A stretch of 64,000 nucleotides of DNA from Petrolisthes cinctipes (GCA_033782935.1 JAWQEG010000279.1:2070001-2134000), one strand, 5' to 3'; positions 23,916 through 37,030 are shown, counted from the stretch's first letter. Numbers and translations are program-made. Notes: generated from the sequence alone by a model not told the origin.

Positions 23916-24416
23916 TGTCGAATTTTAGCATGTTTTTAGCCTATATTTTGAAATTATTCTAGCATTGTGTAGGCATGTACAGATTGCTTGTGGGACCCCA
24001 AAATATTGAATTTTCGGGTGTTTTGAGCCTGAATTTGAGATATAAACGGGTACAGAAGATACATGCACATATTGACTTTGGGCATCTAAAATATCGATTT
24101 TCAGCATGTTTTGGGCCTGTATTTTGAAAATACTCTAACACTGAGTAGGCATGTTCAGATTGCTTCTGGGACCCCAAAATATTGAATTTTCGGGTGTTTT
24201 GAGCCTGAATTTGAGATATAAACGGGTACTGAAGATGCATGCACATATCGACTTTTGTGCACCTAAAAGATCGATTTTTAGTATGTTTTGAGCATGTATT
24301 TGAAAATACTCTAACACGGAGTAGGCATGTACAGATCGCTTCTGGGACCCCTACATATCGAATTTTCGGGTGTTTTGGGACTGAATTTGAGATATCGACT
24401 TTTTGGCACCTAAAAG

Positions 24417-25418
24417 ATCGATTTTTAGCATGTTTTTAGCCTATATTTTGAAAATATTCTAGCACTGAGTAGGCATGTACAGATTGCTTCTGGGACCCCA
24501 AAATATTGAATTTTCGGGTGTTTTGAGCCTGAATTTGAGATATAAACGGGTACAGAAGATACATGCACGTATTGACTTTGGGCACCAAAAATATCGATTT
24601 TCAGCATGTTTTGGGCCTGAATTTTGAAAATACTCTAACACGGAGTAGGCATGTACAGATCGCTTCTGGGACCAAAAAATATCGAATTTTCGGGTGTTTA
24701 GGGCCAGAATTTGAGATATAAACGGGTACAGAAGATGCATGCACATATCGACTTTTGGGCACCTAAAAGATCGATTTTCAGTATGTTTTTGGCCTGTATT
24801 TTTAAAATACTCTAACACGGAGTAGGCATGTACAGATACCTTCTGGGACCTCTAAATATCGAATTTTCGGGTCTTTTGGGACTGAATTTGAGATATCGAT
24901 TTTTTGGCACCTAAAATGTCGATTTTTAGCATGTTTTTAGCCTATATTTTGAAAATATTCTAGCACTGTGTAGGCATGTACAGATTGCTTCTGGGAACCC
25001 AAAATATTGAATTTTCGGGTGTTTTGAGCCTGAATATGAGATATAAACGGGTACAGAAGATACATGCACATATTGACTTTGGGCATCTAAATTATCGATT
25101 TTCAGCATGTTTTGGGCCTGTATTTTGAAAATACTCTAACACTGAGTAGGCATGTACAGATTGCTTCTGGGACCCCAAAATATTGAATTTTCGTGTGTTT
25201 TGAGCCTGAATTTGAGATATAAACGGGTACTGAAGATGCATGCACATATCGACTTTTGTGCACCTAAAAGATCGATTTTCAGTATGTTTTGAGCATGTAT
25301 TTTGAAAATACTCTAACACGGAGTAGGCATGTACAGGTCGCTTCTGGGACCCCTAAATATCGAATTTTCGGGTGTTTTGGGACTGAATTTGAGATATCGA
25401 CTTTTTGGCACCTAAAAG
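24417..25418 (+). repeat. 1,002-bp hexamer (A-II B-II C-II, A-I B-I C-I)
   Basis: Begins with an A-II (CACTGAGTAGG, GGGCACCAAAAATATCG), continues with B-II (TTTAGGGCCAG) and C-II (GATACCTTC, ACCTCTAAAT), then A-I at 24918 (CACTGTGTAGG, GGGCATCTAAATTATCG), B-I and C-I (GAGCATG, ACCCCTAAAT); the next A-II starts at 25419. C-II leads into A-I through AAAATGTCG and C-I into A-II through AAAAGATCG, so the two haplotypes have fixed flanks. The same order is seen around 16398-17899 and 42533-43534. Confidence 0.82.
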
Positions 25419-26420
25419 ATCGATTTTTAGCATGTTTTTAGCCTATATTTTGAAAATATTCTAGCACTGTGTAGGCATGTACAGATTGCTTCTGTGACCC
25501 CAAAATATTGAATTTTCGGGTGTTTTGAGCCTGAATTTGAGATATAAACGGGTACAGAAGATACATGCACATATTGACTTTGGGCACCAAAAATATCGAT
25601 TTTCAGCATGTTTTGGGCCTGAATTTTGAAAATACTCTAACACGGAGTAGGCATGTACAGATCGCTTCTGGGACCCCAAAATATCGAATTTTCGGGTGTT
25701 TAGGGCCAGAATTTGAGATATAAACGGGTACAGAAGATGCATGCACATATCGACTTTTGGGCACCTAAAAGATCGATTTTCAGTATGTTTTTCGCCTGTA
25801 TTTTGAAAATACTCTAACACGGAGTAGGCATGTACAAATACCTTCTGGGACCTCTAAATATCGAATTTTCGGGTGTTTTGGGACTGAATTTGAGATATCG
25901 ATTTTTTGGCACCTAAAATGTCGATTTTTAGCATGTTTTTAGCCTATATTTTGAAAATTTTCTAGTACTGAGTAGGCATGTACAGATTGCTTCTGGGACC
26001 CCAAAATATTGAATTTTCGGGTGTTTTGAGCCTGAATTTGATATATAAACGGGTATAGAAGATACATGCACATATTGACTTTGGGCACCAAAAATATCGA
26101 TTTTCAGCATGTTTTGGGCATGAATTTTGAAAATACTCTAACACGGAGTAGGCATGTACAGATCGCTTCTGGGACCCCACAATATCGAATTTTCGGGTGT
26201 TTAGGGCCAGAATTTGAGATATAAACGGGTACAGAAGATGCATGCACATATCGACTTTTGGGCACCTAAAATATCGATTTTCAGCATGTTTTGGGCCTGT
26301 ATTTTGAAAATACTCTAACACTGAGTAGGCATGTACAGATTGCTTATGGGACCCCTAAATATTGAATTTTCGTGTGTTTTGGGACTGAATTTGAGATATC
26401 GACTTTTTGGCACCTAAAAG

Positions 26421-26773
26421 ATCGATTTTTAGCATATTTTTAGCCTATATTTTGAAATTATTCTAGCTCTGAGTAGGCATGTACAGATTGCTTCTGGGAC
26501 ACCAAAATATTGAATTTTAGGGTGTTTTGAGCCCGAATTTGGGATATAAACGGGTATAGAAGATACATGCACATATTGACTTTAGGCACCAAAAATATCG
26601 ATTTTTAGCATATTTTTAGCCTATATTTTGAAATTATTCTAGCACTGAGTAGGCATGTACAGATTGCTTCTGGGACCCCAAAATATTGAATTTTCGGGGG
26701 TTTTGAGCCTGAATTTGAGATATAAACGGGTACTGAAGATGCATGCACATATCGACTTATGTGCACCTAAAAG
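26421..26773 (+). repeat. A monomer followed directly by an A/B hybrid
   Basis: Two consecutive monomers start with the same variant of class A, TTTTTAGCATATTTTTAGCC and TTTTGAAATTATTC, at 26421 (176 bp) and 26597 (177 bp). The second ends as B (GTACTGAAG, CTTATGTGCACC). The order A-A/B-C breaks the A-B-C rule and fits a one-monomer unequal exchange. The first copy is unusually diverged (GGGACACC, TTTTAGGGTG, GCCCGAATTTGGG). Confidence 0.85.
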
Positions 26774-27056
26774 ATCGATTTTCAGTATGTTTTGAGCATG
26801 TATTTTGAAAATACTCTAACACGGAGTAGGCATGTACAGATCGCTTCTGGGACCCCTAAATATCGAATTTTCGGGTGTTTTGGGACTGAATTTGAGATAT
26901 CGACTTTTTGGCACCTAAAAGATATATTTTTTGCATGTTTTTAGCCTATATTTTGAAAATATTCTAGCACTGTACAGATTGCTTCTGGGACCCCAAAATA
27001 TTGAATTTTCGGGTGTTTTGAGCCTGAATTTGAGATATAAACGGGTACAGAAGATA

Positions 27057-27085
27057 CATGCACATTTGCACAAAACTTTGGGCAC
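27057..27085 (+). other. Scrambled micro-insertion in an A monomer
   Basis: Where other A monomers read CACATATTGACTTTGGGCAC, this one reads CACATTTGCACAAAACTTTG. A net 5 bp is gained and the string TGCACA echoes the adjacent ATGCACAT. It looks like a small templated-insertion repair scar. The same A monomer also has the 10-bp deletion at CACTGTACAG. Confidence 0.85.
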
Positions 27086-29736
27086 CAAAAATATCGATTT
27101 TCAGCATGTTTTGGGCCTGAATTTTGAAAATACTCTAACACGGAGTAGGCATGTACAAATCGCTTCTGGGACCCCAAAATATCGAATTTTCGGGTGTTTA
27201 GGGCCAGAATTTGAGATATAAACGGGTACAGAAGACGCATGCACATATCGACTTTTGGGCACCTAAAAGATCGATTTTCAGTATGTTTTTGGCCTGTATT
27301 TTGAAAATACTCTAACACGGAGTAGGCATGTACATATACCTTCTGGGACCTCTAAATATCGAATTTTTGGGTGTTTTGGGACTGAATTTGAGATATCGAC
27401 TTTTTGGCACCCAAAAGATCGATTTTTAGCATGTTTTTAGCCTATATTTTGAAAATATTCTAGCACTGAGTAGGCATGTACAGATTGCTTCTGGGACCCC
27501 AAAATATTGAATTTTCGGGTGTTTTGAGCCTGAATTTGAGATATAAACGGGTACAGAAGATACATGCACATATTGACTTTGGGCACCAAAAATATCGATT
27601 TTCAGCATGTTTTGGGCCTGAATTTTGAAAATACTCTAACACTGAGTAGGCATGTACAGATCGCTTCTGGGACCCCAAAATATCGAATTTTCGGGTGTTT
27701 AGGGCCAGAATTTGAGATATAAACGGGTACAGAAGATGCATGCACATATCGACTTTTGGGCACCTAAAAGATCGATTTTCAGTATGTTTTTAGCCTGTAT
27801 TTTGAAAATACTCTAACAAGGAGTAGGCATGTACAGATACCTTCTGAGACCTCTAAATATCGAATTTTCGGGTGTTTTGGGACTGAATTTGAGATATCGA
27901 CTTTTTGGCACCTAAAATGTCGATTTTTAGCATGTTTTTAGCCTATATTTTGAAAATATTCTAGCACTGTGGAGGCATGTACAGATTGCTTCTGGGACCC
28001 CAAAATATTGAATTTTCGGGTGTTTTGAGCCTGAATTTGAGATATAAACGGGTACAGAAGATACATGCACATATTGACTTTGAGCATCTAAAATATCGAT
28101 TTTCAGCATGTTTTGGGCCTGTATTTTGAAAATACTCTAACACTGAGTAGGCATGTACAGATTGCTTCTGGGACCCCAAAATATTGAATTTTCGGGTGTT
28201 TTGAGCCTGAATTTGAGATATAAACGGGTACTGAAGATGCATGCACATATCGACTTTTGTGCACCTAAAAGATCGATTTTCAGTATGTTTTGAGCATGTA
28301 TTTTGAAAATACTCTAACACGGAGTAGGCATGTACAGATACCTTCTGGGACCTCTAAATATCGAATTTTCGGGTGTTTTGGGACTGAATGTGATATATCG
28401 ATTTTTTGGCACCTAAAATGTCGATTTTTAGCATGTTTTTAGCCTATATTTTGAAAATATTCTAGCACTGAGTAGGCATGTACAGATTGCTTCTGGGACC
28501 CCAAAATATTGAATTTTCGGGTGTTTTGAGCCTGAATTTGAGATATAAACGGGTACTGAAGATGCATGCACATATCGACTTTTGTGCACCTAAAAGATCG
28601 ATTTTCAGTATGTTTTGAGCATGTATTTTGAAAATACTCTAACACTGAGTAGGCATGTACAGATCGCTTCTGGGACCCCTAAATATCGAATTTTCGGGTG
28701 TTTTGGGACTGAATTTGAGATATCGACTTTTTGGCACTTAAAAGATAGATTTTTAGCATGTTTTTAGCCTATATTTTGAAAATATTCTAGCACTGTACAG
28801 ATTGCTTCTGGGACCCCAAAATATTGAATTTTCGGGTGTTTTGAGCCTGAATTTGAGATATAAACGGGTACAGAAGATACATGCACATATTGACTTTGGG
28901 AACCAAAAATATCGATTTTCAGCATGTTTTGGTCCTGAATTTTGAAAATACTCTAACACGGAGTAGGCATGTACAGATCGCTTCTGGGACCCCAAAATAT
29001 CGAATTTTCGGGTGTTTAGGGCCAGAATTTGAGATATAAACGGGTACAGAAGATGCATGCACATATCGACTTTTGGGCACCTAAAACATCGATTTTGAGC
29101 ATGTTTTTGGCCTGTATTTTGAAAATACTCTAACACGGAGTAGGCATGTACAGATACCTTCTGGGACCTCTAAATATCGAATTTTCGGGTGTTTTGGGAC
29201 TGAATTTGAGATATCGATTTTTTGGCACCTAAAATGTCGATTTTTAGCATGTTTTTAGCCTATATTTTGAAAATATTCTAGCACTGTGTAGGCATGTACA
29301 GATTGCTTCTGGGACCCCAAAATATTGAATTTTCGGGTGTTTTGAGCCTGAATTTGAGATATAAACGGGTACAGAAGATACATGCACATATTGACTTTGG
29401 GCATCTAAAATATCGATTTTCAGCATGTTTTGGGCCTGAATTTTGAAAATACTCTAACACGGAGTAGGCATGTACAGATCGCTTCTGGGACCCCAAAATA
29501 TCGAATTTTCGGGTGTTTAGGGCCAGAATTTGAGATATAAACGGGTACAGAAGATGAATGCACATATCGACTTTTGGGCACCTAAAAGATCGATTTTCAG
29601 TATGTTTTTGGCCTGTATTTTGAAAATACTCTAACACGGAGTAGGCATGTACAGATACCTTCTGGGACCTCTAAATATCGAATTTTCGGGTGTTTTGGGA
29701 CTAAATTTGATATATCAATTTTTTGGCACCTAAAAT

Positions 29737-30760
29737 GTCGATTCTTAGCATGTTTTTAGCCTATATTTTGAAAATATTCTAGCACTGTGTAAGCATGTAC
29801 AGATTGCTTCTGGGACCCCAAAATATTGAATTTTCGGGTGTTTTGAGCCTGAATTTGAGATATAAACGGGTACAGAAGATACATGCACATATTGACTTTG
29901 GGCACCAAAAATATCGATTTTCAGCATGTTTTAGTCCTGAATTTTGAAAAAACTCTAACACGGAGTAGGCATGTACAGATCGCTTCTGGGACCCCAAATT
30001 ATCGAATTTTCGGGTGTTTAGGGCCAGAATTTGAGATATAAACGGGTACAGAAGATGAATGCACATATCTACTTTTGGGCACCTAAAAGATCGATTTTCA
30101 GTATGTTTTTGGCCTGTATTTTGAAAATACTCTAACACGGAGTAGGCATGTACAGATACCTTCTGGGACCTCTAAATATCGAAGTTTCGGGTGTTTTGGG
30201 ACTGAATTTGATATATCAATTTTTTGGCACCTAAAATGTCGATTCTTAGCATGTTTTTAGCCTATATTTTGAAAATATTCTAGCACTGTGTAGGCATGTA
30301 CAGATTGCTTCTGGGACCCCAAAATATTGAATTTTCGGGTGTTTTGAGCCTGAATTTGAGATATAAACGGGTACAGAAGATACATGCACATATTGACTTT
30401 GGGCATCTAAAATATCGATTTTCAGCATGTTTTGGGCCTGAATTTTAAAAATACTCTAACACGGAGTAGGCATGTACAGATCGCTTCTGGGACCCAAAAA
30501 TATCGAATTTTCTGGTGTTTAGGGCCAGAATTTGAGATATAAACGGGTACAGAAGATGCATGCACATATCGACTTTTGGGCACCTAAAAGATCGATTTTC
30601 AGTATGTTTTTGGCCGGTATTTTGAAAGTACTCTAACACGGAGTAGGCATGTACAGATACCTTCTGGGACCTCTAAATATCGAATTTTCAAGTGTTTTGG
30701 GACTGAATTTGAGATATCGATTTTTTGGCACCTAAAATGTCGATTTTTAGCATGTTTTTA
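29737..30760 (+). repeat. Block recurring 10.3 kb downstream
   Basis: Matches about 40065-41040 at an offset of 10,328 bp. Shared rare marks are TCGATTCTTAGCATG, GAATTTTAAAAATACTC, GGGACCCAAAAATATCG, AATTTTCTGGT and GGCCGGTATTTTGAAAGTAC. Confidence 0.83.
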
Positions 30761-30778
30761 GCCTATATTTTGAAAATA

Positions 30779-30784
30779 TTCTTC
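30779..30784 (+). repeat. TTC triplet duplication in an A monomer
   Basis: AAAATATTCTAGC becomes AAAATATTCTTCTAGC, a 3-bp duplication. The same change is seen near 33877, 36170 and 37313, always in an A monomer, so it travelled with the segmental copies and can serve as a lineage marker. Confidence 0.9.
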
Positions 30785-31870
30785 TAGCACTGTGTAGGCA
30801 TGTACATATTGCTTCTGGGACCCCAAAATATTGAATTTTCGGGTGTTTTCAGCCTGAATTTGAGATATAAACGGGTACAGAAGATACATGCACATATTGA
30901 CTTTGGGCATCTAAAATATCGATTTTCAGCATGTTTTGGGCCTGTATTTTGAAAATACTCTAACACTGAGTAGGCATGTACAGATCGCTTCTGGGACCCC
31001 TAAATATCGAATTTTCGGGTGTTTTGGGACTGAATTTGAGATATCGACTTTTTGGCACTTAAAAGATCGATTTTTAGCATGTTTTTAGCCTATATTTTGA
31101 AAATATTCTAGCACTGTACAGATTGCTTTTGGGACCCCAAAATATTGAATTTTCGGGTGTTTTGAGCCTGAATTTGAGATATAAACGGGTACAGAAGATA
31201 CATTCACATATTGACTTTGGGCACCAAAAATATCGATTTTCTGCATGTTTTGGGCCTGAATTTTGAAAATACTCTAACACGGAGTAGGCATGTACAGATC
31301 GCTTCTGGGACCCCAAAATATCGAATTTTCGGGTGTTTTGAGCCTGAATTTGAGATATAAACGGGTACTGAAGATGCATGCACATATCGACTTTTGTGCA
31401 CCTAAAAGATCGATTTTCAGTATGTTTTGAGCATGTATTTTGAAAATACTCTAACACGGGATAGGCATGTACAGATCGCTTCTGGGACCCCTAAATATCG
31501 AATTTTCGGGTGTTTGGGGACTGAATTTGAGATATCGACTTTTTGGCACCTAAAAGATCGATTTTTAGCATGTTTTTAGCCTATATTTTGAAAATATTCT
31601 AGCACTGTACAGATTGCTTTTGGGACCCCAAAATATTGAATTTTCGGGTGTTTTGAGCCTGAATTTGAGATATAAACGGGTACAGAAGATACATGCACAT
31701 ATTGACTTTGGGCATCTAAAATATCGATTTTCAGCATGTTTTGGGCCTGTATTTTGAAAATACTCTAACACTGAGTAGGCATGTACAGATTGCTTCTGGG
31801 GCCTCTAAATATCGAATTTTCTGGTGTTTTGGGACTGAATGTGATATATCGATTTTTTGGCACCTAAAAT

Positions 31871-34163
31871 GTCGATTTTTAGCATGTTTTTAGCATATAT
31901 TTTGAAAATATTCTAGCACTGAGTAGGCATGTACAGATTGCTTCTGGGATCCCAAAATATTGAATTTTCGGGTGTTTTGAGCCTGAATTTGAGATATAAA
32001 CGGGTTCTGCAGATGCATGCACATATCGACTTTTGTGCACCTAAAAGATCGGTTTTCAGTATGTTTTGAGCATGTATTTTGAAAATACTCTAACACGGAG
32101 TAGGCATGTACAGATCGCTTCTGGGACTCCTAAATATCGAATTTTCGGGTGTTTTGGGACTGAATTTGAGATATCGACTTTTTGGCACTTAAAAGATAGA
32201 TTTTTAGCATGTTTTTAGCCTATATTTTGAAAATATTCTAGCACTGTACAGATTGCTTCTGGGACCCCAAAATATTGAATTTTCGGGTGTTTTGAGCCTG
32301 AATTTGAGATATAAACGGGTACAGAAGATACATGCACATATTGACTTTGGGAACCAAAAATATCGATTTTCAGCATGTTTTGGTCCTGAATTTTGAAAAT
32401 ACTCTAACACGGAGTAGGCATGTACAGATCGCTTCTGGGACCCCAAAATATCGAATTTTCGGGTGTTTAGGGCCAGAATTTGAGATATAAACGGGTACAG
32501 AAGATGCATGCACATATCGACTTTTGGGCACCTAAAACATCGATTTTGAGCATGTTTTTGGCCTGTATTTTGAAAATACTCTAACACGGAGTAGGCATGT
32601 ACAGATACCTTCTGGGACCTCTAAATATCGAATTTTCGGGTGTTTTGGGACTGAATTTGAGATATCGATTTTTTCGCACCTAAAATGTCGATTTTTAGCA
32701 TGTTTTTAGCCTATATTTTGAAAATATTCTAGCACTGTGTAGGCATGTACAGATTGCTTCTGGGACCCCAAAATATTGAATTTTCGGGTGTTTTGAGCAT
32801 GAATTTGAGATATAAACGGGTACAGAAGATACATGCACATATTGACTTTGGGCATCTAAAATATCGATTTTCAGCATGTTTTGGGCCTGAATTTTGAAAA
32901 TACTCTAACACGGAGTAGGCATGTACAGATCGCTTCTGGGACCCCAAAATATCGAATTTTCGGGTGTTTAGGGCCAGAATTTGAGATATAAACGGGTACA
33001 GAAGATGAATGCACATATCGACTTTTGGGCACCTAAAAGATCGATTTTCAGTATGTTTTTGGCCTGTATTTTGAAAATACTCTAACACGGAGTAGGCATG
33101 TACAGATACCTTTTGGGACCTCTAAATATCGAATTTTCGGGTGTTTTGGGACTGAATTTGATATATCAATTTTTTGGCACCTAAAATGTCGATTCTTAGC
33201 ATGTTTTTAGCCTATATTTTGAAAATATTCTAGCACTGTGTAGGCATGTACAGATTGCTTCTGGGACCCCAAAATATTGAATTATCGGGTGTTTTGAGCC
33301 TGAATTTGAGATATAAAAGGGTACAGAAGATACATGCACATATTGACTTTGGGCACCAAAAATATCGATTTTCAGCATGTTTTGGTCCTGAATTTTGAAA
33401 ATACTCTAACACGGAGTAGGCATGTACAGATCGCTTCTGGGACCCCAAATTATCGAATTTTCGGGTGTTTAGGGCCAGAATTTGAGATATAAACGGGTAC
33501 AGAAGATGAATGCACATATCGACTTTTGGGCACCTAAAAGATCGATTTTCAGTATATTTTTGGCCTGTATTTTGAAAATACTCTAACACGGAGTAGGCAT
33601 GTACAGATACCTTCTGGGACCTCTAAATATCGAATTTTCGGGTGTTTTGGAACTGAATTTGATATATCAATTTTTTGGCACCTAAAATGTCGATTCTTAG
33701 CATGTTTTTAGCCTATATTTTGAAAATATTCTAGCACTGTGTAGGCATGTACAGATTGCTTCTGAGACCTCTAAATATCGAATTTTCGGGTGTTTTGGGA
33801 CTGAATTTGAGATATCGATTTTTTGGCACCTAAAATGTCGATTTTTAGCATGTTTTTAGCCTATATTTTGAAAATATTCTTCTAGCACTGTGTAGGCATG
33901 TACATATTGCTTCTGGGACCCCAAAATATTGAATTTTCGGGTGTTTTGAGCCTGAATTTGAGATATAAACGGGTACAGAAGATACATGCACATATTGACT
34001 TTGGGCATCTAAAATATCGATTTTCAGCATGTTTTGGGCCTGTATTTTGAAAATACTCTAACACTGAGTAGGCATGTACAGATTGCTTCTGGGACCTCTA
34101 AATATCGAATTTTCTGGTGTTTTGGGACTGAATGTGATATATCGATTTTTTGGCACCTAAAAT
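31871..34163 (+). repeat. 2,293-bp segmental unit, copy 1
   Basis: Starts at an A monomer with TTTTTAGCATATATTTTG and contains a 10-bp-deleted A, TTTTGGTCCTG, GATACCTTTTGGGACC, AATTATCGGGTG and a 148-bp A/C fusion monomer. All of these recur at +2,293. Differences seen against copy 2 include GGGTTCTGCAG (GGGTACTGCAG in copy 2), GATCGGTTTTC (GATCGATTTTC), GATAGATTTT (AATAGATTTT) and AAAAGGGTAC (AAACGGGTAC). Confidence 0.9.
33689..33836 (+). repeat. A/C fusion monomer (148 bp)
   Basis: Begins as class A (TCGATTCTTAGCATG, CACTGTGTAGG, AGATTGCTTCTGAG) and ends as C (ACCTCTAAAT, TTTTGGGACTG and the 29-bp deletion). A normal A follows at 33837. This is the product expected when two monomers are lost by exchange between A and C within TTCTGGGACC-like sequence. 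Confidence 0.88.
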
Positions 34164-36456
34164 GTCGATTTTTAGCATGTTTTTAGCATATATTTTGAAA
34201 ATATTCTAGCACTGAGTAGGCATGTACAGATTGCTTCTGGGACCCCAAAATATTGAATTTTCGGGTGTTTTGAGCCTGAATTTGAGATATAAACGGGTAC
34301 TGCAGATGCATGCACATATCGACTTTTGTGCACCTAAAAGATCGATTTTCAGTATGTTTTGAGCATGTATTTTGAAAATACTCTAACACGGAGTAGGCAT
34401 GTACAGATCGCTTCTGGGACTCCTAAATATCGAATTTTCGGGTGTTTTGGGACTGAATTTGAGATATCGACTTTTTGGCACTTAAAAAATAGATTTTTAG
34501 CATGTTTTTAGCCTATATTTTGAAAATATTCTAGCACTGTACAGATTGCTTCTGGGACCCCAAAATATTGAATTTTCGGGTGTTTTGAGCCTGAATTTGA
34601 GATATAAACGGGTACAGAAGATACATGCACATATTGACTTTGGGAACCAAAAATATCGATTTTCAGCATGTTTTGGTCCTGAATTTTGAAAATACTCTAA
34701 CACGGAGTAGGCATGTACAGATCGCTTCTGGGACCCCAAAATATCGAATTTTCGGGTGTTTAGGGCCAGAATTTGAGATATAAACGGGTACAGAAGATGC
34801 ATGCACATATCGACTTTTGGGCACCTAAAACATCGATTTTGAGCATGTTTTTGGCCTGTATTTTGAAAATACTCTAACACGGAGTAGGCATGTACAGATA
34901 CCTTCTGGGACCTCTAAATATCGAATTTTCGGGTGTTTTGGGACTGAATTTGAGATATCGATTTTTTCGCACCTAAAATGTCGATTTTTAGCATGTTTTT
35001 AGCCTATATTTTGAAAATATTCTAGCACTGTGTAGGCATGTACAGATTGCTTCTGGGACCCCAAAATATTGAATTTTCGGGTGTTTTGAGCATGAATTTG
35101 AGATATAAACGGGTACAGAAGATACATGCACATATTGACTTTGGGCATCTAAAATATCGATTTTCAGCATGTTTTGGGCCTGAATTTTGAAAATACTCTA
35201 ACACGGAGTAGGCATGTACAGATCGCTTCTGGGACCCCAAAATATCGAATTTTCGGGTGTTTAGGGCCAGAATTTGAGATATAAACGGGTACAGAAGATG
35301 AATGCACATATCGACTTTTGGGCACCTAAAAGATCGATTTTCAGTATGTTTTTGGCCTGTATTTTGAAAATACTCTAACACGGAGTAGGCATGTACAGAT
35401 ACCTTTTGGGACCTCTAAATATCGAATTTTCGGGTGTTTTGGGACTGAATTTGATATATCAATTTTTTGGCACCTAAAATGTCGATTCTTAGCATGTTTT
35501 TAGCCTATATTTTGAAAATATTCTAGCACTGTGTAGGCATGTACAGATTGCTTCTGGGACCCCAAAATATTGAATTATCGGGTGTTTTGAGCCTGAATTT
35601 GAGATATAAACGGGTACAGAAGATACATGCACATATTGACTTTGGGCACCAAAAATATCGATTTTCAGCATGTTTTGGTCCTGAATTTTGAAAATACTCT
35701 AACACGGAGTAGGCATGTACAGATCGCTTCTGGGACCCCAAATTATCGAATTTTCGGGTGTTTAGGGCCAGAATTTGAGATATAAACGGGTACAGAAGAT
35801 GAATGCACATATCGACTTTTGGGCACCTAAAAGATCGATTTTCAGTATATTTTTGGCCTGTATTTTGAAAATACTCTAACACGGAGTAGGCATGTACAGA
35901 TACCTTCTGGGACCTCTAAATATCGAATTTTCGGGTGTTTTGGAACTGAATTTGATATATCAATTTTTTGGCACCTAAAATGTCGATTCTTAGCATGTTT
36001 TTAGCCTATATTTTGAAAATATTCTAGCACTGTGTAGGCATGTACAGATTGCTTCTGAGACCTCTAAATATCGAATTTTCGGGTGTTTTGGGACTGAATT
36101 TGAGATATCGATTTTTTGGCACCTAAAATGTCGATTTTTAGCATGTTTTTAGCCTATATTTTGAAAATATTCTTCTAGCACTGTGTAGGCATGTACATAT
36201 TGCTTCTGGGACCCCAAAATATTGAATTTTCGGGTGTTTTGAGCCTGAATTTGAGATATAAACGGGTACAGAAGATACATGCACATATTGACTTTGGGCA
36301 TCTAAAATATCGATTTTCAGCATGTTTTGGGCCTGTATTTTGAAAATACTCTAACACTGAGTAGGCATGTACAGATTGCTTCTGGGACCTCTAAATATCG
36401 AATTTTCTGGTGTTTTGGGACTGAATGTGATATATCGATTTTTTGGCACCTAAAAT
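34164..36456 (+). repeat. 2,293-bp segmental unit, copy 2
   Basis: Near-identical tandem copy of 31871-34163. Homology also extends some 200 bp upstream of each start point, where ATTTTCTGGTGTTTTGGGACTG and GGGACTGAATGTGATATATCG are shared. Confidence 0.9.
35982..36129 (+). repeat. A/C fusion monomer (148 bp), second copy
   Basis: Identical in structure to 33689-33836 at the 2,293-bp offset, so the fusion happened once and was then copied with the unit. Confidence 0.88.
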
Positions 36457-37030
36457 GTCGATTTTTAGCATGTTTTTAGCATATATTTTGAAAATATTCT
36501 AGCACTGAGTAGGCATGTACAGATTGCTTCTGGGACCCCAAAATATTGAATTTTCGGGTGTTTTGAGCCTGAATTTGAGATATAAACGGGTACTGCAGAT
36601 GCATGCACATATCGACTTTTGTGCACCTAAAAGATCGATTTTCAGTATGTTTTGAGCATGTATTTTGAAAATACTCTAACACGGAGTAGGCATGTACAGA
36701 TCGCTTCTGGGACTCCTAAATATCGAATTTTCGGGTGTTTTGGGACTGAATTTGAGATATCGACTTTTTGGCACTTAAAAAATAGATTTTTAGCATGTTT
36801 TTAGCCTATATTTTGAAAATATTCTAGCACTGTACAGATTGCTTCTGGGACCCCAAAATATTGAATTTTCGGGTGTTTTGAGCCTGAATTTGAGATATAA
36901 ACGGGTACAGAAGATACATGCACATATTGACTTTGGGAACCAAAAATATCGATTTTCAGCATGTTTTGGTCCTGAATTTTGAAAATACTCTAACACGGAG
37001 TAGGCATGTACAGATCGCTTCTGGGACCCC
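36457..37030 (+). repeat. 2,293-bp segmental unit, copy 3 (partial)
   Basis: Follows copy 2 through GTACTGCAG, GGGACTCCTAAAT, the AATAGATTTT A monomer with the 10-bp deletion and TTTTGGTCCTG. It diverges at CCCCAAATTATCG near 37027, where copies 1 and 2 have CCCCAAAATATCG, and then joins trimers with the GGCCGGTATTTTGAAAGTAC mark. Confidence 0.86.

Larger units (their letters stand above)
23916..28419 (+). repeat. Alternating haplotype I / II trimers with rearrangement scars
   Basis: Trimers of haplotypes II and I alternate in parts of this stretch. It also holds an A followed by an A/B hybrid (26421-26773), a deleted A monomer and a small scrambled insertion near 27066. GGGACTGAATGTGATATATCG near 28382 leads into the next segmental family. 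No unique sequence is present. Confidence 0.85.
28420..31870 (+). repeat. 3,451-bp segment heading the 2,293-bp family
   Basis: The A start at 28420 matches the A start at 31871 at an offset of 3,451 bp, and homology runs to about 30240. Shared marks are GGGACTGAATGTGATATATCG just upstream, GGCACTTAAAAGATAG, the 10-bp-deleted A, TTTTGGTCCTG, TAAAACATCG, ATATATCAATTTTTTGG and TCGATTCTTAGCATG. It is longer than the later copies because it keeps further trimers between 30238 and 31870. Confidence 0.86.
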
